Part shown: positions 14,807 through 19,470 of the stretch, one piece after another
Layout: each line of letters begins with the position of its first letter
How positions within the stretch are numbered: the stretch's first letter is position 1
Source of the DNA: an uncultured Clostridia bacterium
GTDB lineage: Bacteria > Bacillota > Clostridia > Christensenellales > UBA1242
Reading direction: 5' to 3'
DNA: 19,470 nucleotides
Assembly (NCBI GenBank): GCA_947623795.1
Contig: CANQHS010000011.1
Span: 1 to 19,470, forward strand
The notes under the pieces: model-generated
Databases searched by the model: none
What the model was told of the DNA's origin: nothing
Seen by the model: only the letters and a program-made list of their open reading frames with translations
Translations under genes and position numbers: made by a program

Positions 14807-15832
14807 ATGAAAATTTTAAGTGATTTTACATTAGATGAATTAAAAAATGAGTTGGCAGATTTGCCCAAATTTCGTGCCAAGCAGATTTTTGATGCCATAT
14901 TGCAAGTCAAAAATTTTGATGAATTAAATATTCCCAAATCGGACAAAGAAAATTTGCAACAAAAATATATATTAAAGCCGGTTGAAATTTTTAAAACTCT
15001 AACGAGCAAGGACGGAACAAAGAAATATTTATTGAAATTATCTGACGACAATATTGTTGAGTGCGTTTATTTGAAACAAAACTATGGCAACACAATTTGT
15101 ATGTCAACACAAGTTGGCTGCAAAATGGGGTGCAAATTTTGTGCGTCAACCCTTAATGGTTGCGTAAGGAATCTGTCAGCCGGCGAAATGCTTTCAACAA
15201 TCGCTGTCGTTTCTGCAGACAACGGAAAGAGAAATGAACGCAATTTCACAAACATCGTGCTTATGGGCAGCGGTGAGCCTTTTGATAACTATGAAAATGT
15301 TGTTAAATGGCTCAATCTTATAACGGACAAAAACGGATTTAATGTTAGCGAACGCAACATATCGCTTTCAACTTGTGGGTTGGTTGACAAAATTTATGAA
15401 TTTGCAAAACTCAAATTTAATATAACACTTTGCCTTTCTCTTCATGCCACAACCGATGAAACTCGCAAAACAATAATGCCAATTGCCAATCGCTATACAA
15501 TTAAGGAAACTATAGATGCACTCAAATTCTATGCTGGCAAAACGGGAAGGCGAGTTGTGTTTGAATATTGTTTAATTAAAGATGTGAACAATTCGCCCGC
15601 CGACATTTTGCGCTTAAAAGAACTAACAAAAGGGCTAAATTGCCATGTTAATGTGATCTGTCTTAATCCAAATGGTGGTCCGCTTAAAGCCACAACAAAG
15701 GATGAAGCATTAGCATTTGTTAAGACCTTAAACGATAATGGGGTTAGCGCCACATTAAGGCGAAGCCAAGGCAGCGACATTGAGGGCGCGTGCGGCATGC
15801 TAAGAGCCAAAACATTAAATAAATTAAAATAA
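14807..15832 (+). CDS. rlmN: 23S rRNA/tRNA adenine C2-methyltransferase RlmN, 341 aa
   Basis: A radical SAM enzyme that methylates A2503 of 23S rRNA and A37 of some tRNAs. The iron-sulfur motif CKMGCKFC gives Cys105, Cys109 and Cys112. The methyl-carrying Cys329 is in GACGML near the C-terminus. Other conserved parts are STQVGC, LMGSGEPFDNYENV, ISLSTCG and LSLHATTDETR. ATG 14807 gives the usual N-terminus (LDELKNELADLPKFRAKQIFDAIL). An in-frame TTG at 14789 is possible. Neither has a Shine-Dalgarno and I see no promoter, so it is probably transcribed from def-fmt, 27 bases upstream. Confidence 0.95.
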   Translation: MKILSDFTLDELKNELADLPKFRAKQIFDAILQVKNFDELNIPKSDKENLQQKYILKPVEIFKTLTSKDGTKKYLLKLSDDNIVECVYLKQNYGNTICMSTQVGCKMGCKFCASTLNGCVRNLSAGEMLSTIAVVSADNGKRNERNFTNIVLMGSGEPFDNYENVVKWLNLITDKNGFNVSERNISLSTCGLVDKIYEFAKLKFNITLCLSLHATTDETRKTIMPIANRYTIKETIDALKFYAGKTGRRVVFEYCLIKDVNNSPADILRLKELTKGLNCHVNVICLNPNGGPLKATTKDEALAFVKTLNDNGVSATLRRSQGSDIEGACGMLRAKTLNKLK

Positions 15833-15877
15833 ATATTTAATAAAAGGCGAATTTTATTTTATATTTATTTTTTTTAT

Positions 15878-15885
15878 GATATAAT
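15878..15885 (+). promoter_or_regulatory. extended -10 promoter for rpe-rsmE-mtaB
   Basis: TGA directly before TATAAT (15880-15885) makes an extended -10 element. The -35 region 17 bases upstream (TTTTAT) is poor, as is common with extended -10 promoters. AGGAG (15892-15896) follows. Confidence 0.55.
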
Positions 15886-15901
15886 CTAACTAGGAGATTT
15901 T

Positions 15902-16555
15902 ATGCGAAAAGTTGTTGTTTCAGCCTCAAGTTTGCCCGCCGGGCGAAATATGTCAAGCCAAATCGAATATATCGAACGAGTTGGCACTTATGGTGCGGAT
16001 ATGTATCATCTTGATGTTATGGATGGTGAATTCACGCGATATAAGACAATTGATCACGCATATATTGAGCAGTTGAGGGAACACTCTCCGCTTCTTTTTG
16101 ATGCTCATTTGATGGTTAAAAATCCAGAAAAAATAGTGGATAAATATATAAAAGCCGGCTCTGACATAATTTCTGTTCACTACGAAGTTTTTGAAGATGC
16201 CGAAAGTTTAATAAAGGTGCTAAGAAAAATCAAAAAGGCAAAAAAGATGGTCGGCCTTGCTTTCGACATAGACACAGACATTAAAATTGTTGAACAATTT
16301 TTGAAATATATTGATATGGTTGTCATTCTTTGCGTAAAAGTTGGCAAAGGCGGGCAGCCATTTAATGAAAATGCATTAAAGAAAATTAAATATGTGCGTT
16401 CGCTTGACCATGATATTCTAATTGAAGTCGATGGGGGAATCAATCCAGCCACAGCTCAACAATGCGTTAAGGCGGGAGCAGACATTTTGGTTAGCGGAGC
16501 TTATATCTACAACAACGACACATTCGAAGCAATTCAACAACTTAAGGGTAAATAA
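15902..16555 (+). CDS. rpe: ribulose-phosphate 3-epimerase, 217 aa
   Basis: Interconverts ribulose 5-phosphate and xylulose 5-phosphate in the pentose phosphate pathway. TIM-barrel metal ligands and catalytic acids are in place: His36 and Asp38 in HLDVMDGEF, His69 in DAHLMV, and Asp177 in EVDGGI, with a phosphate-binding loop GADILVSGAYI. The N-terminus SASSLPAGRNMSSQIEYI diverges from the usual SPSLLSADF, so a related ketose-phosphate epimerase cannot be fully excluded. The start follows AGGAG. In many Clostridia rpe follows prpC-prkC-rsgA, which are missing here. Two bases separate it from rsmE. Confidence 0.9.
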   Translation: MRKVVVSASSLPAGRNMSSQIEYIERVGTYGADMYHLDVMDGEFTRYKTIDHAYIEQLREHSPLLFDAHLMVKNPEKIVDKYIKAGSDIISVHYEVFEDAESLIKVLRKIKKAKKMVGLAFDIDTDIKIVEQFLKYIDMVVILCVKVGKGGQPFNENALKKIKYVRSLDHDILIEVDGGINPATAQQCVKAGADILVSGAYIYNNDTFEAIQQLKGK

Positions 16556-16557
16556 AA

Positions 16558-17247
16558 ATGGACGATAGATTTTATTTTGAAATCAAGAACGCTAATAATG
16601 TTGTTTTTTCAGCGGCAGAATCTCAGCATATCGTTAAGGTAAGGCGCAAACAAGTTGGCGATGAAATAGTGGGTTTTAATGGCGATGGCTTGGACTATAA
16701 GTTAAAAATTGAAGAAATTGGAAAACAAGTTCAAGCAAAAGTTATAAATAAAACAAAAAATCGAGCATTTGGCGAAAAGAAAATTGTTGTGTATCTAGCC
16801 ATGCTTAAAAATGACGCACTGCAAACAGCAATAGACAATTTGGCGGAATTAAATGTAAGCGAAGTAAAACTTTTTAGGTCGGATTTTTCAGTTGCAAACA
16901 TCGACAATAAAAAACTAGAAAAACTCAACTTTCAATCCATTCAAGCGAGCAAACAATGCGAGCGCGCCGATATTATGAAAATTTCAATAATAAATAAAAA
17001 TGAGATAGAAAACGATATAAAAGCCTTTCCAAATCGCTTTTTTGCATATGAAAATTCAAATGAAAAAATAAAATCTTTTTCTGGCGATTTTGCGCTTATT
17101 ATCGGTCCCGAAGGTGGCTTTTCAGCGGACGAAGCAAGATATTTTTCAAGCCTTGCATCCGAAATAAGTCTTGGCAAAACAATCTTGCGTGCCGAAGTGG
17201 CAGTTGTGTCGGCAGTTAGTGCCTTAAAGGCGGTGAGCCTATGTTAG
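16558..17247 (+). CDS. rsmE: 16S rRNA m3U1498 methyltransferase RsmE, 229 aa
   Basis: A SPOUT-class enzyme methylating N3 of U1498 in the small-subunit rRNA. The N-terminal PUA-like region includes HIVKVRRKQVGDEI. The knotted SAM site is IIGPEGGFSADEARYF (about residues 181-196) followed by SLGKTILRAEVAVVSAVSAL. The family usually has RxETA where this protein has RAEVA. It is slightly shorter than average (about 240-250). AAGGG in the end of rpe serves as its ribosome binding site. Its stop overlaps the mtaB start by seven bases. Confidence 0.93.
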   Translation: MDDRFYFEIKNANNVVFSAAESQHIVKVRRKQVGDEIVGFNGDGLDYKLKIEEIGKQVQAKVINKTKNRAFGEKKIVVYLAMLKNDALQTAIDNLAELNVSEVKLFRSDFSVANIDNKKLEKLNFQSIQASKQCERADIMKISIINKNEIENDIKAFPNRFFAYENSNEKIKSFSGDFALIIGPEGGFSADEARYFSSLASEISLGKTILRAEVAVVSAVSALKAVSLC

Positions 17248-18485
17248 CAAGTGTTGTAACCCTTGGTTGCAAAGTGAACGAATATGAAAGCCAATCAATT
17301 TTAAATCAGCTTAAAAGTGCAGGCTATGAAATATGCGAGGGGCTTGTTAGGGCGGATGTCTATGTCGTCAACACTTGCGCAGTAACAAATATGGCAGAGC
17401 ATAAATCCCGCCAAATGCTTTCTCGAATTTTAAAACTAAATCCGGATGCCAAAATTTTTGTTTGCGGCTGTGCAGTGCAGAATAATCCCGCTCAATTTTT
17501 GAAAAACCCAAACGTCTTTGCTCTTGTTGGCAATGCTGGGAAAGATGATATAGTCAATTTTATCAATAAACAAAATAAAACTTTGCCCGACCTAATACAT
17601 AATAAATACACCAACACAGCCCGCCCAATCAAGACCCGAACAAGACAATATATCAAAATCCAAGACGGCTGTGACTATTTCTGCACCTATTGTTTGATTC
17701 CATATGTTCGCGGCAGGAGCAGAAGCCGAGATTTGTCCGATATCATTGACGAAATCAAGCATACTAATGCAAAAGAAATTGTGCTAACGGGCATCAACAT
17801 GACCGACTACAAGCAAAACGGCAAACCCGCTCTTAAAAAACTCATTAAGGAAGTGGACAAATTGAACGTCCGATTTAGGATTTCATCCATTGAGTGCATG
17901 GCGCTTGATGACGAGATGATTCAAATTTTAAAAAACGCCAAAAACTTCTGCCCGCATTTCCATATAAGCTTGCAATCTGCTTGCAATGAAACGCTAAAAC
18001 GCATGAATAGGCATTACACAATAGAAAAATTTATGGAAATTACGGACAACATAAAAGCAAATTTCCCGTCCGCCTCAATCTCAACCGACATCATCGTTGG
18101 CTTTGTTGGAGAAACGGAAAAAGAATTTAAAACAACAAAGTCTAATTTAAAGAAAATCGGATTCAGTTTTATGCACATTTTCCCTTATAGCGAGCGTGCG
18201 GGCACTATTGCAAGCAAAATGGAAGGCAAGGTCGATAAGGCCACAAAAAAGATAAGAGAAGATGAACTTATTAAATTAAATTCTCAATTAAAGGCCAACT
18301 TTTACAAAAAAAATAAAAACACCAGCCACAAAGTGCTAGTTGAACTATATGAAAATGGCTATTCTTGCGGCTATACAGAGAACTATATATATACTTACAT
18401 TAAAGGCAAAGTTAAAACGAACGAAATTGTTGATGTAAAACTCACCAATCCTTACAAAGAGGGCATGATTGGAGAAATTTGCTAA
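17241..18485 (+). CDS. mtaB: tRNA threonylcarbamoyladenosine methylthiotransferase MtaB, 414 aa
   Basis: Adds a methylthio group to t6A37 of tRNA (ms2t6A). The N-terminal cluster ligands are Cys10 (TLGCKVNEYE), Cys46 (NTCAVTN) and probably Cys77 (GCAVQ). The radical SAM cluster is CDYFCTYC, with Cys144, Cys148 and Cys151, followed by LIPYVRGRSRSR. A TRAM-like C-terminal region (about 355-414) is short. TLGCKVNEYES at the start, and the rsmE-mtaB order usual in Firmicutes, favour MtaB over MiaB or RimO. Overlap with rsmE and a GGCGGTGAG site indicate coupling. Confidence 0.94.
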   Translation: MLASVVTLGCKVNEYESQSILNQLKSAGYEICEGLVRADVYVVNTCAVTNMAEHKSRQMLSRILKLNPDAKIFVCGCAVQNNPAQFLKNPNVFALVGNAGKDDIVNFINKQNKTLPDLIHNKYTNTARPIKTRTRQYIKIQDGCDYFCTYCLIPYVRGRSRSRDLSDIIDEIKHTNAKEIVLTGINMTDYKQNGKPALKKLIKEVDKLNVRFRISSIECMALDDEMIQILKNAKNFCPHFHISLQSACNETLKRMNRHYTIEKFMEITDNIKANFPSASISTDIIVGFVGETEKEFKTTKSNLKKIGFSFMHIFPYSERAGTIASKMEGKVDKATKKIREDELIKLNSQLKANFYKKNKNTSHKVLVELYENGYSCGYTENYIYTYIKGKVKTNEIVDVKLTNPYKEGMIGEIC

Positions 18486-18492
18486 AATTCCT

Positions 18493-18520
18493 TTTACATA
18501 ACAAAAATTTGTGATATAAT
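18493..18520 (+). promoter_or_regulatory. promoter for the HIT protein gene
   Basis: TTTACA (18493-18498), a 16-base spacer and TATAAT (18515-18520) with TGA just before it (extended -10). GAGGTGA precedes ATG 18537. Confidence 0.65.
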
Positions 18521-18536
18521 AAACTAGAGGTGAAGT

Positions 18537-18872
18537 ATGGAAGATTGCGTATTTTGTAAAATTATAAAAGGCGAATTGCTTAGCACAAAATTATATGAAG
18601 ATAATGATTTTGTTATAATCAAAGATATAAATCCAACCGCAAAGGTGCATTTGCTTGCAATCCCTAAAAATCATGTGCCATATATCGATATGATGACGGA
18701 AGAAGGCGCTTCGTATCTTGGCAAAATTATGCTCAAAATTTCCAAAATGCAAGAAGAATTAGGGATAACGGAAGGTTTCCGCCTTGTTATAAATCAGGGT
18801 GAAAATGCGGGCCAAACTGTTGAGCATGTCCATATCCACATCCTAGGCGGCGAAAAACTAAAAGAAATGTAA
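18537..18872 (+). CDS. HIT family nucleotide hydrolase (HinT-like), 111 aa
   Basis: A histidine-triad protein of the Hint branch, which hydrolyses nucleoside phosphoramidates or adenylates. The N-terminal CVFCKIIKGE and the phosphate-binding triad HVHIHIL (His97, His99 and His101, with His99 the expected nucleophile) are clear. LVINQGENAGQTVEHVHIHILGG is a typical Hint C-terminus. The length of about 111 is normal. The gene follows mtaB, as in other Firmicutes, but with its own promoter, and rpsU, its usual downstream neighbour, is absent. Confidence 0.94.
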   Translation: MEDCVFCKIIKGELLSTKLYEDNDFVIIKDINPTAKVHLLAIPKNHVPYIDMMTEEGASYLGKIMLKISKMQEELGITEGFRLVINQGENAGQTVEHVHIHILGGEKLKEM

Positions 18873-18895
18873 AAAACCACTTTGCGTGGTTTTTT
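18871..18895. terminator. bidirectional terminator between the HIT gene and the minus-strand gene
   Basis: AAAAAACCAC/GTGGTTTTTT stem (18871-18880 with 18886-18895) with a five-base loop. A-runs and T-runs on both sides let it stop transcription from either direction. Its right arm touches the stop codon of the convergent gene at 18894. Confidence 0.88.
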
Positions 18896-19470
18896 ATATT
18901 GTTATTTTATCTTCTTTACTTAACATTGTTAAATCTGGTTTTAATATAGGCACATTAAACAATTTGCCAATTTGTAAAGCCATTTCTTGTTCTTCCGCTG
19001 TTTCAGCTCCGCTTGCAATTATGCCAACAATGTATTTTGATGGAACGCCAGCAGGAATTGCTGCCCAAGTTTGTTCTTTTTGTGCAACATATTTTGCGTT
19101 TGAACTCCATTCTAACAAACTTTCCAAAAGTTGTTTTTCTTGTTCGGTATATTTATCTAATTCATTTTTTGCTTTGTTTCTGCAATATTGAAAAATATCT
19201 AACCGCATAAGTTGTTTCATATCTTTACAACCTGCGTCAACAATAAATGTTAATTGTTTGCTTTCGGCGCTTTCTTTTGGTTGTAAACCCCTAGATTTTG
19301 TAAAACTACAACAAAACCTATCTTCACGCCTATGTTCTAGTTTTTTAAACCACTCACTTGCCAACAATCCTAATTCGTGCCTAGATTTCATAGTATCCAT
19401 TTCTGTTGGGAAGGGCACTGTGTGCAAAAGCAATTTTCTATCTTCAAAATCCGCCATATCATCATCAAAA
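18894..19470 (-). CDS. hypothetical protein, 5' end beyond the window, unrecognised
   Basis: The frame is open to the window edge: codons before the first visible ATG (19455-19457) read Phe-Asp-Asp-Asp with no stop. There is no ribosome binding site before that ATG, so the gene probably starts outside the window. At least 191 residues are visible. Features are a basic helix HELGLLASEWFKKLEHRRED, a CCSF pair, a Lys/Glu/Gln-rich helix (KNELDKYTEQEKQLLESLLEW) and a C-terminal alternating segment (YIVGIIASGAETAEEQEMALQIGKLFNVPILKPDL) that looks like a strand-helix-strand element of an alpha/beta fold. No signal peptide or membrane segment is visible. I cannot name a family. Confidence 0.65.
   Translation of the reverse strand, partial: FDDDMADFEDRKLLLHTVPFPTEMDTMKSRHELGLLASEWFKKLEHRREDRFCCSFTKSRGLQPKESAESKQLTFIVDAGCKDMKQLMRLDIFQYCRNKAKNELDKYTEQEKQLLESLLEWSSNAKYVAQKEQTWAAIPAGVPSKYIVGIIASGAETAEEQEMALQIGKLFNVPILKPDLTMLSKEDKITI

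Noticed and set aside
18886..19191. Plus-strand open frame of 101 codons opposite the last gene
   Set aside because: It is a shadow of the minus-strand gene, lacks a promoter and ribosome binding site, and starts inside a terminator.
1..19470. Stop-codon reassignment or an alternative genetic code
   Set aside because: Conserved proteins end at their expected lengths with TAA, TAG and TGA (def ends with TGA), and no in-frame TGA or TAG occurs inside conserved domains.

Overview
The window is AT-rich, tightly packed chromosomal DNA. It reads as a low-GC Firmicutes genome, most likely an uncultured clostridial gut-type lineage. This rests on AGGAG-type ribosome binding sites, TTGACA/TATAAT-type promoters, a DUF4364 protein, a YlbJ/YlbK pair, and the gene orders pta-ackA-rpmF-plsX-rnc, rpoZ-priA-def-fmt-rlmN-rpe and rsmE-mtaB-HIT. 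Rank below class cannot be fixed from the sequence. No gene-free stretch exceeds 300 bases. I see no CRISPR array, transposase, integrase or phage gene, and no clear multi-gene defence system.

Layout. Positions 1-334 hold a 5'-truncated tRNA-Leu(UAA), a structured spacer, tRNA-Cys(GCA) and a terminator. Positions 417-1775 hold an unrecognised minus-strand gene diverging from a DUF4364 gene. Positions 1819-3371 (minus) hold a four-helix membrane protein and a YlbJ-family membrane protein. From 3402 the plus strand carries a patatin-like hydrolase (YlbK) coupled to pta, then a small protein made of three helicase-associated (HA) repeats, ackA, rpmF, a SAM methyltransferase, and plsX overlapping rnc. 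A second block has rpoZ, a broken priA, a two-helix membrane protein, def-fmt, rlmN, rpe-rsmE-mtaB and a HIT hydrolase. The right edge carries a 5'-incomplete unrecognised gene on the minus strand.

How the genes work together. Pta and AckA form the acetyl-CoA to acetate route that makes ATP. PlsX feeds phospholipid synthesis. RpmF, Def, Fmt, RlmN, RsmE, MtaB, RNase III and the tRNAs are translation and RNA-maturation functions. RpoZ and PriA serve transcription and replication restart. Several members usual in these clusters in other Firmicutes are absent (yceD/ylbN, fapR, acpP, smc, rsmB, prpC-prkC-rsgA), so the conserved blocks look pruned or rearranged.

Most notable observations. (1) Three non-core genes (starting at 2361 minus, 5194 plus and 7478 plus) have a good promoter whose -10 box ends exactly 6 nt before the ATG and have no Shine-Dalgarno, so they are predicted to make leaderless mRNAs. 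The housekeeping genes nearby mostly have normal leaders. (2) priA changes frame inside its zinc-binding module, where the fourth Cys pair and about 46 nt are missing. (3) A free-standing triple-HA-repeat protein sits between pta and ackA.
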